Source: Chenggangzhangella methanolivorans (GTDB taxonomy: Bacteria > Pseudomonadota > Alphaproteobacteria > Rhizobiales > Methylopilaceae). Taken from it: a stretch of DNA of 64,000 nucleotides. Below are positions 1 through 9,305 of the stretch, piece after piece. The stretch's first letter is position 1, and the number at the start of each line of letters is the position of its first letter. The position numbers and the translations under genes are program-made. The DNA lies in assembly GCF_019797865.1 (NCBI RefSeq), contig NZ_CP081869.1, positions 3,672,501-3,736,500 of the forward strand, given 5' to 3'. The notes beneath the pieces were generated by a model. The model worked only from the letters and a program-made list of their open reading frames with translations, was not told the origin of the DNA and did not search any database.

Positions 1-53
1 AGTCGAGGGATCTCGGGAGTCGCGAAGCTGGCGGCCCGGGCGATGACGTTCAT
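1..53 (-). CDS. 5' end of an unidentified gene, cut by the window edge
   Basis: An ATG at 53 opens a frame that runs off the left edge (17 codons, beginning MNVIARAASF). A good Shine-Dalgarno (GAGGAG) sits about 10 bases upstream. It follows the flavin oxidoreductase stop at 78 and is read in the same direction, so it is probably the last visible member of the sulfur operon. The visible peptide is too short to assign a product. Confidence 0.45.
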   Translation of the reverse strand, partial: MNVIARAASFATPEIPR

Positions 54-77
54 GGCAGGCGTCTCCTCGATCGGGGA

Positions 78-1473
78 TTATTCGGCCGCCTGCGCATGCG
101 CGCGGGGCGAGCGGAAGCCGGATGCGGGATGGCTTGAGGGCAGCCTCGGCCCGGCGCCGCCGAGTTTCTCGCGCAGCGTTCCGGGCGCGTAGGCGCGCTT
201 GTAGCGGCCGCGTCGCTGAAGCTCGGGCACGACGTGTTCGACCACGTCCTCGAAGCTCTCGGGCGCGACCACGTAAGCGAGGTTGAAGCCGTCGACGCCG
301 GTTTCGGCGATCCACGCCTCCATCAGGTCCGCGACCGTGCGTCCGGAGCCTACGAACACCGGGCCGATGCCGCCGATCCCGACATGCTGCGCGACCTCAC
401 GCACGGTCCAGACGCGCGAGGGGTCGGCGCGGGTGATGTTCTCCATCGCAGTGCGTCCGGCGTCGGTCTCGACATGGCGGACCTCGTCGTCGAGCCGGAA
501 GGTCGACAGGTCGACGCCGGTCCAGCCGGACATCAGCGTCAGCGCGCCTCGGGACTGACGTAGCGCCGATAGTCCGCAAGCTTGGCTTCCGCGGCGGGCG
601 TCGGTCGGGCCTGTCACCACGGTCGCCATGGCGAAGATCTTGATCGCTGCGGGATCACGACCGGCCTCGGCGGCGAGCCGGATATCGGCGACGCGAGGCT
701 TCAGCGCCGTCACGCTTGGTCCCGACATGAACACGCATTCGGCGTGGCGGGCCGCGAAGGCCCGGCCGGCCGGCGATGTGCCCGCCTGGTAGATCACCGG
801 CGTGCGCTGGAGCGAGGGCTCGGAAAGATGCACCGCGTCGAGCGAAAAAGTGCCGGCCGCGATACACTGCGGGACGCACGCGATCTGGATCGGTGAAGAC
901 GCCGCGCGCGACGTCGCGCACCGCCGCGTCGTCGTCCCAGCTGCCTTCCCAGAGGCTGTAGACGACGTCCATGTATTCTTCGGCCACCGCATAGCGGTCG
1001 TCATGGGCGCGCTGCTTGTTCAGTCCCGCGGCCCTCGCGGCGCTGTCGAGATAGCCGGTGACGACGTTCCAGCCGATGCGCCCTTCGCTCAGGTGGTCGA
1101 GCGTCGACATCCGCCGCGCGAACGGGAAGGCGTTTTCGTAGGACAGGTTCGAGGTGACGCCGAAGCCGAGGTTTTTCGTCACCGCCGCCATGGCCGGAAC
1201 GAGCAGCGACGGATCGTTGGCCGGCACCTGCGTCCCGTGGCGGAGCGCGGCGTCGGGCGAAGCGCCGTAGACGTCGTAGATCCCGAGCACGTCGGCTAGA
1301 AACAGCCCGTCGAACAGGCCCGCCTCCAGCGTCCTGGCGAGCTCCGTCCAGAACGGGAGGCGATTGAACTCGCCCGATCGGTCGCGCGGGTGCCGCCACA
1401 GCCCCGGCGACTGGTGCCCGACGGCGTTCATCGAAAAGGCGTTGAGCAGGATCTCGTTCGGCATGACGGCCAC
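78..1473 (-). CDS. LLM-class flavin-dependent monooxygenase (NtaA/SnaA/DszA type), frameshifted
   Basis: The N-terminal part (MPNEILLNAFSMNAVGHQSP, then PFWTELARTLEAGLFDGLFL and TLDHLSEGRIGWNVVTGY) is typical of the FMNH2-dependent NtaA/SnaA/DszA/SoxA group, which oxidises small sulfur or nitrogen compounds. The frame breaks near 865 and continues as SEPSLQRTPVIYQAG to the stop at 78. A second disturbance between about 590 and 550 is a compensating pair: another frame reads LADYRRYVSPEG there. Joined length is about 465 residues, normal for the family. It closes an operon with two sulfur-compound ABC transporters, so a sulfur-scavenging substrate is likely, but the exact substrate cannot be read from sequence. 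Confidence 0.8.
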
Positions 1474-1474
1474 C

Positions 1475-2127
1475 TCAGCGCGCCTTCAAACGGCGCACCG
1501 CGAGGTCGCCGGCGACCTGCACGAGCGTCACGAGCGCGATCAGGATCACGATCACGGCCGCCATCACGGTGGTGTCGAAGCGCTGATAGCCGTAGCGCAT
1601 CGCGACGTCGCCCAAGCCCCCGCGCCCACGGCGCCCGCCATGGCGGATGCGCCGATCATGGTGACGACCGTGATGGTGAAGCCGCCGATGAGCCCCGGCA
1701 GCGCCTCGGGCAGCAGCACATGGGTCACGATGTGCCGGCGCCGGCAGCCCATCGCTTGCGCGGCCTCGATCAGCCCCTTGTCGACCTCGCGCAGCGAGAC
1801 TTCCGCGATCCGCGCGAAGAAGGGCGTGGCCGAGATCGCGAGCGGCACGATCGCCGCCCAGACGCCGATCGTCGTGCCGGTGAGGAAGCGCGTCACCGGC
1901 AGCAGCGCGACCAGCAGCACGATGAAGGGAATGGCGCGGAAGCCGTTGATGACGGAGCCAAGCGCGCGGTGGAGTTTCGGCGCGGGCGTCAGCCCTCCGG
2001 GCTGCGACATCACCAGCAGCACTGCGAGCGGCACGCCGACGAGAAGCGCGATCAGCGCCGAGAGTCCGACCATCTGCACGGTGTCGAACAAGGCGCGCCA
2101 GAGGCGCTCAATCATTTGAGGCGACAT
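1475..2127 (-). CDS. metI: methionine ABC transporter permease MetI, one frameshift
   Basis: Inner-membrane permease of the D-/L-methionine importer. Hydrophobic segments alternate with the EAA-type loop (EAAQAMGCRRRHIVTHVLLPEALPG region), the contact site for the ATPase. The original frame fails near 1617. A one-base shift restores the family C-terminus (GAGGLGDVAMRYGYQRF, then a last helix and stop at 1475), giving about 217 residues, the usual MetI length. The start overlaps the end of metN by 20 bases, as expected for translational coupling. Confidence 0.87.
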
Positions 2128-3217
2128 AGCCGATCACCCTCGCGTTTTCGGGAAGGTCGGGGCCGGCGCCGGCCCTTACGGGAAGCGCGGCCAGCAGGCG
2201 GCCCTGGGTGTGGCCGCCGATGCGGTCGAGATTTGCGGAAAGCACCCGCGCGGAAAGTCCGAGCGACGCCGTGATCGCGCCGAGATCAGGATCGCGCTCG
2301 CCGCGAAACGACAGTTCGACCAGCGCCTCTCCGACGTCGCGCGGCGGCGTCGATTGAACCCGGCCGGCCAGATCGTCCGGCAGGCCGTGGGAGAGCGGGG
2401 CGAGCATCGCCTTGGTTGCGGGATGTCGCGGATCGCCGAAGACGCGCCAGACGAGGCCGGCTTCGGCGACCTCGCCCTTCTCCAGCACGAGCACCTCGTC
2501 GCAGACCTCGCGGATCACGCTCATCTCGTGGGTGATGAGCATGATGGTGATGCCGAGCCGGCGGTTGATGTCCCTGAGCAGCGCGAGGATCGACTGCGTG
2601 GTCTCTGGGTCGAGCGCGGATGTCGCTTCGTCGCACAGCAGGATTTTGGGCCGTCCGGCGAGCGCGCGCGCGATGCCGACGCGCTGTTTCTGGCCGCCCG
2701 AGAGCCGCCCTGGATAGGCGTCGCGCTTGTCCGAGAGCCCAACGAGATCGAGCATCTCGGTGACGCGCTTTTCGGTGTCTTCGCGGCTCCAGCCCGCGAC
2801 CCTCAGAGGCAGCGCCACATTCTCGTAGACGGTCTTGGCCGACAGCAGGTTGAAGTGCTGGAAGATCATGCCGACGCGGCGGCGAAGCGCGATCAGCGCC
2901 TCGCCGTCGAGCGCGCCGACGTCTTCGCCGTCGACGATCACCTGTCCGGTCGTCGCGCTTTCGAGCCGGTTCACAAGACGCAGCAGGCTCGACTTGCCTG
3001 CGCCGGAGCGGCCGATGACGCCGAAGACGCGTCCCTCGGGAACCTCGACGTCGATGTTCTTCAACGCCCCGATCTCGCCGCGCGGCGAGACATAGGTCTT
3101 GGCGACGCCGCGGAACGAGATCGCAGCCTTGGCGGGCTCCGGCCGAATGTCGACGACCTCCGCGCTCCGTCTGCCCGTGGAGGCCGGGTTCCGGGCGAGC
3201 GCGAACGCCTCAGTCAT
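2108..3217 (-). CDS. metN: methionine ABC transporter ATP-binding protein MetN
   Basis: Cytoplasmic ATPase of the methionine importer, 369 residues and intact. Walker A is GRSGAGKSS, the signature is LSGGQKQR and Walker B is ILLCDEATSALD with a following switch histidine (ITHEMS). A C-terminal extension of about 100 residues matches the NIL (ACT-like) regulatory domain of MetN, which binds methionine and inhibits transport. The N-terminus carries about 30 extra residues before ISFRGVAKTY. The start overlaps the end of metQ by 8 bases. Confidence 0.93.
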   Translation of the reverse strand: MTEAFALARNPASTGRRSAEVVDIRPEPAKAAISFRGVAKTYVSPRGEIGALKNIDVEVPEGRVFGVIGRSGAGKSSLLRLVNRLESATTGQVIVDGEDVGALDGEALIALRRRVGMIFQHFNLLSAKTVYENVALPLRVAGWSREDTEKRVTEMLDLVGLSDKRDAYPGRLSGGQKQRVGIARALAGRPKILLCDEATSALDPETTQSILALLRDINRRLGITIMLITHEMSVIREVCDEVLVLEKGEVAEAGLVWRVFGDPRHPATKAMLAPLSHGLPDDLAGRVQSTPPRDVGEALVELSFRGERDPDLGAITASLGLSARVLSANLDRIGGHTQGRLLAALPVRAGAGPDLPENARVIGYVASND

Positions 3218-4015
3218 CGACCCACGCCAGCGCGTAGAGTTTTGGATCGTCGGCGAACGCCTTCGAGAGCACCGCCCGGACCTTTGGGGAGGTCTGGTAG
3301 ACCTTCACGAACTTGGCGATGTCCGGATCGGCCGCGCGGTCTTTTCTCACCACGAAGCGGATCGCGAACTGCTTGTCCTCAATGCCTGAGAAGATCAGCC
3401 CGCTGCGCGCGTCGAAGGCCTTGGAGGCGACGATGAAATGCGGGTAGCCGAGCGCAAGGTCGACGTCGCCGGTGACGCGCACCAGCTGCGGCCCCTCCAC
3501 CTCGGTGAAGCTCAGGTTCTTCGGGTTCTCGACGATGTCGTCGAGCGAGCCGAGATAGCCCACGCCGTCTTTCAGCTTCACGAGGCCGGCCTTCTGCAGA
3601 AGCAGGAGGCCGCGTCCCTGGTTCACCGGGTCGTTGGCGATCGCCACCTTCCCGTCCTGAGGGATGTCGGCGAAGCTTTTGTGCTTCAGCGAGTAGAGAC
3701 CGACATTGGCCAGCGCCCCGACGCCGACGTCGGTGAAGTCATAGCCGCGCTGCTCGATCGCCTTGTTCAGGAACGGGCGGTGCTGGAAGTAGTTGATGTC
3801 GATGTCGCCCGACTGAAGCGCGACGTGGGCGTCGTCCAGTCGGTGAACTCGACGACCTCGACGTCGAGGCCTTGCGTCTTGGCGTCTTCCGCGGCCGCGG
3901 CGATCGAGTCGCCGTAGCCGCCCGGCACCGTGCCGATCTTGAGTTTGCCGGCCATGGCCGGGGCGGCCGTCAGCGTCGCGAGGGCGGCGACCGCGGCGAG
4001 GAGAAGCTTTCGCAT
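3210..4015 (-). CDS. metQ: methionine-binding protein MetQ (NlpA family), one frameshift
   Basis: Periplasmic substrate-binding component. An N-terminal signal peptide (MRKLLLAAVAALATLTAAPA) ends in AMA, suggesting signal peptidase I rather than lipoprotein processing. The mature part starts KLKIGTVPGGYGDS. The frame breaks near 3840; downstream sequence (DINYFQHRPFLN, VGLYSLKHKSF, IANDPVNQGRGLLLLQKAGL) is classic NlpA/MetQ. Joined length is about 268 residues, normal. Gene order metQ-metN-metI and short overlaps indicate one transcript. Confidence 0.9.
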
Positions 4016-4026
4016 ATGTCGCCTCC

Positions 4027-5022
4027 TCAGACCTGCGCCAGCAGGTCCGTGATCGCGACGGGCTCGGGCAGCACCTTGCGCTCGACAAGCCAGTCAGCGG
4101 CCTTCTGCAGGCGCTCGACGAAGGCCTTGTCGGTGACGGGGTAGATTTCATAGGTGCGCTTCAGCGTCAGGAAGCGCTCGCGCACCGCGTCGACGTAGCG
4201 GGGCGGCGACCCTTGCGCGATCTTCTCCGACTCTTGCGGGTTGGCCGTCGCCCAGTCGGCTTCGTCCTTGAGCGCCTTGTTCACGAGGCGCACGAGGTCG
4301 GCGTTCTCGGCCGCGAACTTTTTCGAGGTCAGCCAGGTCGTGAAGTCGATCTGGAAGTCGAGATCGGTCTCCTCGAAGAACACGTTGTGGGCCTTGTATT
4401 CATGGCGCGCGATGTCGACGCCGGGGCTCCACATCGACCAGGCGTCGACCTTGCCGGAAGCGAGCGCGGGCGCGGCGTCCGGCGGGTTGAGATAGACGAC
4501 GTTGACCTTGGAGCGGTCGATCCCGTGCTTCTCGAGCGCCGCGACCAGCAGGAACTCGCCGAGCCCAGAGCGGTTCACCGCCACCGACTTGCCGACGAGA
4601 TCCTCGACCTTGTCGATGCCGGAGCCGTCCTTGGCGATGATCGAGGTGGTGCGCGGGCGGTAGATCAGGAACTGCGTGAAGACGAGCGGCGAGCCGGCGG
4701 CGATCGCCGCAAGCGCCGGCGTGGTCGAGCCGCCGAACGAGAAGTCGGCGCTGCCGCCGGTGACCGCCTGCAATGTCGGGGCGTGGTTCGGGAAGGGGCC
4801 GATCCACTCGACCTTCACGCCCTGGTCGTTGAGCGTCTTCTCGAGCGCGCCGCGGTCTTTGGCGATCTGGGTCAGCTGGCCCGAGGGACCGAAGGTCAGA
4901 CGGACCTTGTCGGTGTTGCGGGAAAGCGCGGCGCCGGGCTTCAGGCCGAGCGCGAGAGCGCCGGCCCCGACGGTCGAGGTCGCAAGCAGCGCGCGGCGCG
5001 AGAGTTTGGGCAGGGACGACAT
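4027..5022 (-). CDS. ssuA: aliphatic-sulfonate-type ABC transporter substrate-binding protein
   Basis: Periplasmic binding protein of 331 residues of the SsuA/TauA/NMT1 fold. The N-terminus has a twin-arginine-like signal (SRRALLATSTVGAGALALGL). Family features include PTLQAVTGGSADFSFGG, LVGKSVAVNRSG and YLNPPDAAPALASGKVDAW. It sits 11 bases upstream of metQ and just downstream of its ATPase and permease, so it is the binding subunit of that importer. The ligand (sulfonate, sulfonate ester or another organosulfur compound) is inferred from the neighbouring flavin monooxygenases. Confidence 0.85.
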   Translation of the reverse strand: MSSLPKLSRRALLATSTVGAGALALGLKPGAALSRNTDKVRLTFGPSGQLTQIAKDRGALEKTLNDQGVKVEWIGPFPNHAPTLQAVTGGSADFSFGGSTTPALAAIAAGSPLVFTQFLIYRPRTTSIIAKDGSGIDKVEDLVGKSVAVNRSGLGEFLLVAALEKHGIDRSKVNVVYLNPPDAAPALASGKVDAWSMWSPGVDIARHEYKAHNVFFEETDLDFQIDFTTWLTSKKFAAENADLVRLVNKALKDEADWATANPQESEKIAQGSPPRYVDAVRERFLTLKRTYEIYPVTDKAFVERLQKAADWLVERKVLPEPVAITDLLAQV

Positions 5023-5033
5023 TTTAAGGCCTC

Positions 5034-5773
5034 AGACGACGGGTGGGAAGGGGAGGGGCGGGCGGCGACGCGGCGCGCGGACGATGGGACGCCCAGCTGT
5101 TCGAGAAGCTCTTCGCGGATCGCCGCGGACGCGCTCCCGCCGGTCATCCGGCGTTCGAACGCGATCGCGCCGCCGCGCATCAGCAGCACGCGGTCGGCGA
5201 GCGCGATCGCCTCGTCGACGTCGTGGGTGACGAGCAGGACGCCGGCCGGTGGCGCGCCACGAGCTCTTTCACGAGCGCCTGCATCTTGAGCCGCGTCAGC
5301 GCGTCGAGCGCCGCGAAGGGCTCGTCGAGCAGCAGCAGCTCCGGCTCCTGCACCAGCGCGCGGGCGAGCGCCACGCGCTGCGCCTGTCCGCCGGACAGGT
5401 TGCGCGGCCAGTCGTCGAGGCGCTCGCCGAGCCCGACCTCCGCGAGAGCACCGGCGGCCCGCTCGCGCGCGCCGTTCTCCGGCTGCCCAAGCGAGACGTT
5501 GCGCCAGAGGCTGTCCCAAGGCAGCAGGCGGTGCTCCTGGAACACGACCGCGGGCCGACGGGGCGCGTCGACCGCGCCGCCGTCGATCGGATCGAGGCCG
5601 GAGAGAGCGCGAAGCAGGGTGGTCTTGCCGCAGCCGCTTTCGCCGAGCAGGGCCACGAACTCGCCGCGCTCGATCGTCAGGTCGAGGCCGGCGATCACTG
5701 TGCGCGCGCCATAGCGGCGGACAAGCCCCCGGACCGCGACCGCGGGGCGGGAGGCGACGACCGAGAGGCTCAT
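5034..5773 (-). CDS. ssuB: sulfonate-type ABC transporter ATP-binding protein, frameshifted
   Basis: ATPase of the SsuB/TauB group: Walker A GESGCGKTT, signature LSGGQAQR, Walker B LLLLDEPFAALD. The reading frame is lost near 5245, right after the Walker B region; the correct continuation (GVLLVTHDVDEAIALADRVL) is in the next frame. The C-terminus is uncertain: that frame runs on to 4941 inside ssuA, whereas a stop at 5032-5034 in the third frame would give a normal length. The start overlaps the permease stop by 4 bases. Confidence 0.85.
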
Positions 5774-6645
5774 CGGGCGCCCTCCGCGTAGTTCGGGTGC
5801 CAGCGCAGGAGGCGGCGTTCGAGCAGCCGCGCGATCGCGTCGGAGCCCGCGCCGATGGCCGCGTAGATCACGATCGTCAGCACGATGACGTCGGTGCGCA
5901 GGAACTCGCGCGCGTCCATCGCCAGGAAGCCGAGCCCCGCCTGCGCGCCGACCGTCTCGGCGACCACAAGCGCGAGCCAGGCGACCGCGAGCGCATAGCG
6001 CACGCCTGTCAGCACGGAGGGCAGCGCGCCGGGCAGGATCACGCGGGCAATGGTGGTCCAGGCCGAGAGCCCTTGCACACGGGCGAGCTCGAGAAGCTTC
6101 GGGTCGACCTGCCTGATGCCCAGAACCGTGTTGACGTAGATCGGGAACAGCACGCCGAGGGAGACGAGGAAGATCTTCTGGGTCTCGCCCACCCCGAACC
6201 AGATGATGGTGAGCGGCAGCGCAGCCAGGAACGGCACCGCGCGCACCATCTGGACGCTGCGGTCGATCGCGGCTTCGGCGACCCGCGAGAAGCCGACCGC
6301 GACCCCGAGCGCGAAGCCGAGCGCGCCGCCGATCGTAAAGCCCGTCGCGGCGCGCAACAGGCTGACGCCGAGGTCGTGAAAGAGGCTTCCTGTGGTCGCG
6401 AGTTTCCAGGCGGTCAGCGCGACCTTGCTCGGGGCGGGAAGGATCTGCGGCGCGACATAGCCCGAGCGGCAGAGCGTCTCCCACACGATGAGGAACGCGA
6501 CAGGCGCGGCCCAGGAAAGCGCGGCCAGCGCCTGGCGCGAGGCCCGCTTGGACGGGCCGCCTGCGGGCGCCTTCGCCGGACGTCTGCGCGGCGCGGCGGA
6601 CGACCCCGCGACCGGGACCGAGGCGCGATCTTCGGCGAGGCTCAT
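5770..6645 (-). CDS. ssuC: sulfonate-type ABC transporter permease
   Basis: Inner-membrane permease of 291 residues, SsuC/TauC family. A basic, proline-rich cytoplasmic N-terminus of about 38 residues precedes about six hydrophobic segments. The EAA loop (ELARVQGLSAWTTIARVILP) contacts the ATPase. It overlaps both neighbours by 4 bases (ATGA type), showing tight translational coupling with the upstream monooxygenase and the downstream ATPase. The reading frame is intact. Confidence 0.9.
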   Translation of the reverse strand: MSLAEDRASVPVAGSSAAPRRRPAKAPAGGPSKRASRQALAALSWAAPVAFLIVWETLCRSGYVAPQILPAPSKVALTAWKLATTGSLFHDLGVSLLRAATGFTIGGALGFALGVAVGFSRVAEAAIDRSVQMVRAVPFLAALPLTIIWFGVGETQKIFLVSLGVLFPIYVNTVLGIRQVDPKLLELARVQGLSAWTTIARVILPGALPSVLTGVRYALAVAWLALVVAETVGAQAGLGFLAMDAREFLRTDVIVLTIVIYAAIGAGSDAIARLLERRLLRWHPNYAEGAR

Positions 6646-7721
6646 CGCGCCGTCTCCGAATAGCGCGGCGCGGGCGCGGCCACGGCCTTGCCGAAGCGCG
6701 GAAAGATCTCTTCGGCGAAGCGCCGCATTTCCGAGCGCAGCGGCTGGAACTGCAGCATGAACAGCTCGACGCCGGCCTTGGCGAATGCGTCGACGCGCTC
6801 GGCCACCTGATCGTAGGAGCCGACGAGCCCGGCGGCCGTGCCGCCATTGGTGCCGACGAAGCTGCGCTTCGCCATCGTCTGGAACATCACGACCTTCGCG
6901 TCGGTGTTCGACTCCTGGATCGCCTTGGCGGGCTTGTCCTTTTCCTTGAGCTCAACGAGGCGGCTGAGTTCGGCCTTCGCCTCGGCTTCGGTCTCGCGCG
7001 CGATGACGAAGGCCGAGAGGCCGAAGCCCAGCGGCGGACCCTTGCGCGGACGCGCTTTCAGGTCCGAAATCAGAGCCTCGACGGTTTCGATCGGCTGGCC
7101 GTTGATGAACCAGACGTCGCTCAATCCGGCCGCAAGCGCCCGCGCCGGCTCGGACTCGCCGCCGAGGTAGATCTTGGGCCGCGCGCGGTGGCGGCTCGCC
7201 GGGCGAAGCGTGTAGGCGTCGAGCGAGAAGTTCTCGCCCTTGTGCGTGACGGTCTCGCCGCGGATGAGGCGTTCGACCACTGAAAGCCATTCGGATCCAT
7301 AGGCGTAGCGCGCGTCGTGTTCGGGGAAGGGCATCCCCGCCTTCTCGAATTCGGCGTGGTTCCACGCGTTGACGAGGTTGAGGCCGAAGCGGCCGCCCGA
7401 AATCTCTTCGATCTGCAGCGCCATCTTGGCGAGCACGACCGGGTGGAACAGCCCGGGCTTGATGGCGGAGATCAGCTCGATGCGGCTGGTCAAAGCGGCG
7501 ATCGCGGCGGTCGCGGTCCAGGAGTCGATCTGGTCACGCTCGGCGAAATGCGGGTTCACCGTATGCTGCGCGACGAGCGTCGCGTCATAGCCGAGCGCCT
7601 CGGCTTCGAGCACCGTATCGCGGTTGTGCGCCCAGGAAGCGTCATAGGGCTCGAGCGGATCATGGGCGGCGGCGCGGTTGCCATGGACCGGGGCCCACAC
7701 GCCAAAACAAACATGCGACAT
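6642..7721 (-). CDS. LLM-class flavin-dependent oxidoreductase, SsuD-like (organosulfur monooxygenase)
   Basis: First gene of the leftward sulfur operon, 359 residues, intact. It begins MSHVCFGVWAPVHGNRAA and has the bacterial-luciferase-like TIM barrel features of the FMNH2-dependent alkanesulfonate/sulfone monooxygenases (EISGGRFGLNLVNAWN, PKIYLGGESEPARALAAGLSD). Such enzymes use reduced FMN and O2 to release sulfite or a similar product from organosulfur compounds. Context with ssuABC supports this role. Exact substrate (alkanesulfonate or dimethylsulfone type) is unresolved. A GGAGG ribosome site lies 7 bases before the ATG. Confidence 0.82.
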   Translation of the reverse strand: MSHVCFGVWAPVHGNRAAAHDPLEPYDASWAHNRDTVLEAEALGYDATLVAQHTVNPHFAERDQIDSWTATAAIAALTSRIELISAIKPGLFHPVVLAKMALQIEEISGGRFGLNLVNAWNHAEFEKAGMPFPEHDARYAYGSEWLSVVERLIRGETVTHKGENFSLDAYTLRPASRHRARPKIYLGGESEPARALAAGLSDVWFINGQPIETVEALISDLKARPRKGPPLGFGLSAFVIARETEAEAKAELSRLVELKEKDKPAKAIQESNTDAKVVMFQTMAKRSFVGTNGGTAAGLVGSYDQVAERVDAFAKAGVELFMLQFQPLRSEMRRFAEEIFPRFGKAVAAPAPRYSETAR

Positions 7722-8226
7722 CAGCAGCCTCCAGAAACCGTCGGCTAATAATCTATCAAATCGCTATAATGAATCAGGTGGCGCTGTCCAGTGCGTGGCG
7801 CGCCAAATTTCGCAGATGCGAGAAGGGCGGCCGCAAGCGCCGCCTCAAGCGCGGCGCCGACACGTGCAGAGCCAGGAAATCGGCGCAAAGCGTGGGGGAG
7901 AGGCGGATGCCAGCCAGTTCGAAACAGCCGCCGTCGACCTTAAGGTCGATCCACGCGACGCGATGAACGGCGAAGGCTTTTGACCAAGCGCGTCTTGGGC
8001 CCGGCGGAAGACGCTTCGGGCGACGCTTGGTCCGGATCGATATCGAGGAGACCGGCGTCGGCGTTGCGCCGGTCCAGGTCAAACAAGTCTTCGGCTTCGA
8101 CCGGCTGCAAAAACCCTCGCGGCCGAGGATCTTTCAAGCCTTGTGAGCCGGACCATGCGAAGCACGGCCGGCTCCTGAGGCGGCGCGCGGCCGCCCCAAG
8201 GAAACGATGAAGAGCGCCCCGACCGG
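7722..8226. other. about 500 bases without a recognisable gene; upstream region of the sulfur operon
   Basis: The part next to 7721 is AT-rich compared with its surroundings (around 7745-7780) and should hold the promoter of the leftward sulfur operon. I see no convincing operator. Open frames between 7770 and 8210 exist on both strands, but none resembles a known protein and their composition is Arg/Ser/Pro-rich shadow type, so I leave them out. Confidence 0.4.
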
Positions 8227-8531
8227 CTAACGCCAGCCGAGCGCCCGCCTTTCATCGACGGCAGATCGCCAGTCGCCGTGATCTGGGCGATGGTGCCGGT
8301 CGGCGAGCGCTTCGGATCGGACAGCGCCAGATTGATCCTGTGGCCGTCGCTCGTCACGAACTCGATCGCCTGGCGGCTCTTGAATTGGGCGATGGTCGAG
8401 CTTTGGGCTTCGATTTCGCCCGACGCGGTGATCATCCCGCCGTTCTGCTGGTACAGTTCAAGCTCGAGCCTGCTGGCCACCGCCGTAGACCCAAGCGTTC
8501 CGTCTCTTCTGATCGCGCCAAGATATTTCAT
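8227..8531 (-). CDS. conserved-looking hypothetical protein (about 100 aa), end frameshifted
   Basis: The product starts MKYLGAIRRDGTLGSTAVAS and reads as a plausible soluble protein up to ATGDLPSMKGG (about 92 residues). After that the frame becomes Ser/Arg-rich. A one-base shift near 8240 would bring a stop at 8227. I do not recognise a domain. It lies downstream of three other small same-strand genes and may be the tail of that transcript. Confidence 0.5.
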
Positions 8532-8601
8532 ATCGTCTCCTGTCCGGATCGCCGGATTTCGTCGGCGATGCAGTCATCGCTCTTTGGTGAGAGGCGAGGC
8601 C

Positions 8602-8715
8602 TCAATTGATCCAACCCGCAAAGCAGAACATCGCCGCGACGATCACGAGGACGACCAGCGGGATCAGCCTGTCCGACACCCAGGCTGCGACGGTCGCTGC
8701 GCTCGAGCCGGTCAA
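8602..8715 (-). CDS. 37-aa single-pass membrane protein, TTG start
   Basis: A TTG overlaps the stop of the 89-aa gene (TTGA arrangement) and opens a 37-codon frame ending at a TGA at 8602. The peptide begins LTGSSAATVAAWVSDRLIP and continues with a hydrophobic stretch (LVVLVIVAAMFCFAGW), a single membrane helix close to the C-terminus. Coupling to the upstream gene and the clear amphipathic/hydrophobic pattern support it; no function is known to me. Confidence 0.55.
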   Translation of the reverse strand: MTGSSAATVAAWVSDRLIPLVVLVIVAAMFCFAGWIN

Positions 8716-8981
8716 AGGTCGGCCTCGGTCTTCCGGTCCGCCTCGAGGGCGGCTTCAAGATCAGCGCGGTCGACCAGATGCGACTGGACCGGGCCGCGCG
8801 AAGACAACGCCGGCGTCTGCAGCATCGTGGCGGTGCGGCGGTAAGCGAGAAACGAGACCCCGAGGATCTCGTCTTCGTCGATGACCAAGCGGTAGGTTCC
8901 GGCCGGCTGGCGCTCCTCGATCGCCGTCAGGTCGAACGAGCGCCGGAACGTCACGGTGGTCTCGGTGGTGCGGGTGGCCAC
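8712..8981 (-). CDS. 89-aa conserved small protein of unknown function
   Basis: The product (MATRTTETTVTFRRSFDLTA, with LVIDEDEILGVSFLAYRR and LEAALEADRKTEADL) has a composition and layout I associate with a small protein common in Hyphomicrobiales genomes, usually next to a short Lys-rich protein, as here. No enzyme motif is visible. It lies 11 bases after the 45-aa gene and overlaps the 37-aa membrane protein. Confidence 0.7.
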   Translation of the reverse strand: MATRTTETTVTFRRSFDLTAIEERQPAGTYRLVIDEDEILGVSFLAYRRTATMLQTPALSSRGPVQSHLVDRADLEAALEADRKTEADL

Positions 8982-8992
8982 GTCCTCGGCCT

Positions 8993-9130
8993 TCAGGACT
9001 TCTTGGCCTTGGGCGATCCGGCGGCGGTCGCGAGGACGCCGCGAGACGACGCCGTGGGAGCCGCGACCGGCTCCTTGATCTTCTTCGGCTTCTTGGCTTC
9101 CTTGTTGCCGCGTTTTTGGGCCTTCGCCAT
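8993..9130 (-). CDS. 45-aa Lys-rich small protein
   Basis: ATG at 9130 opens a 45-codon frame beginning MAKAQKRGNKEAKKPKKIKE and ending SPKAKKS at 8993. The basic, low-complexity composition suggests nucleic acid or ribosome association but gives no specific function. It is directly upstream of the 89-aa protein on the same strand and just downstream of a strong terminator, so it is probably the first gene of a small independent transcript. Confidence 0.6.
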   Translation of the reverse strand: MAKAQKRGNKEAKKPKKIKEPVAAPTASSRGVLATAAGSPKAKKS

Positions 9131-9174
9131 GCGCCGTGCTCCCGGGTTGGCCGGTCCCGAACGCGGGGCCGGAA

Positions 9175-9208
9175 GAAAAAACCCCGCCGCCTCTCGAGGC
9201 GACGGGGT
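9175..9208 (-). terminator. intrinsic terminator
   Basis: On the minus strand a 12-bp stem (CCCCGTCGCCTC / GAGGCGGCGGGG, one G-U pair, 2-base loop) is followed directly by six T residues. It lies downstream of the cold-shock gene and upstream of the 45-aa gene and separates the two transcripts. Confidence 0.8.
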
Positions 9209-9305
9209 CGAAGACGCCTAAGCGTCTCTTCCGATCTGGCGCGGCGACGCCGCCGGCAAGGTTCGCCAGTACATCCGTGGTCGACCTCGCTTTAGCAACG
9301 GCGCG

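Noticed and set aside
9226..9237. CTCTTCCGATCT, identical to the 3' end of a common sequencing adapter
   Set aside because: Only 12 bases match and the left part belongs to a natural small hairpin (AGACGC-CTAA-GCGTCT). No further adapter sequence is present, so chance is the better explanation.
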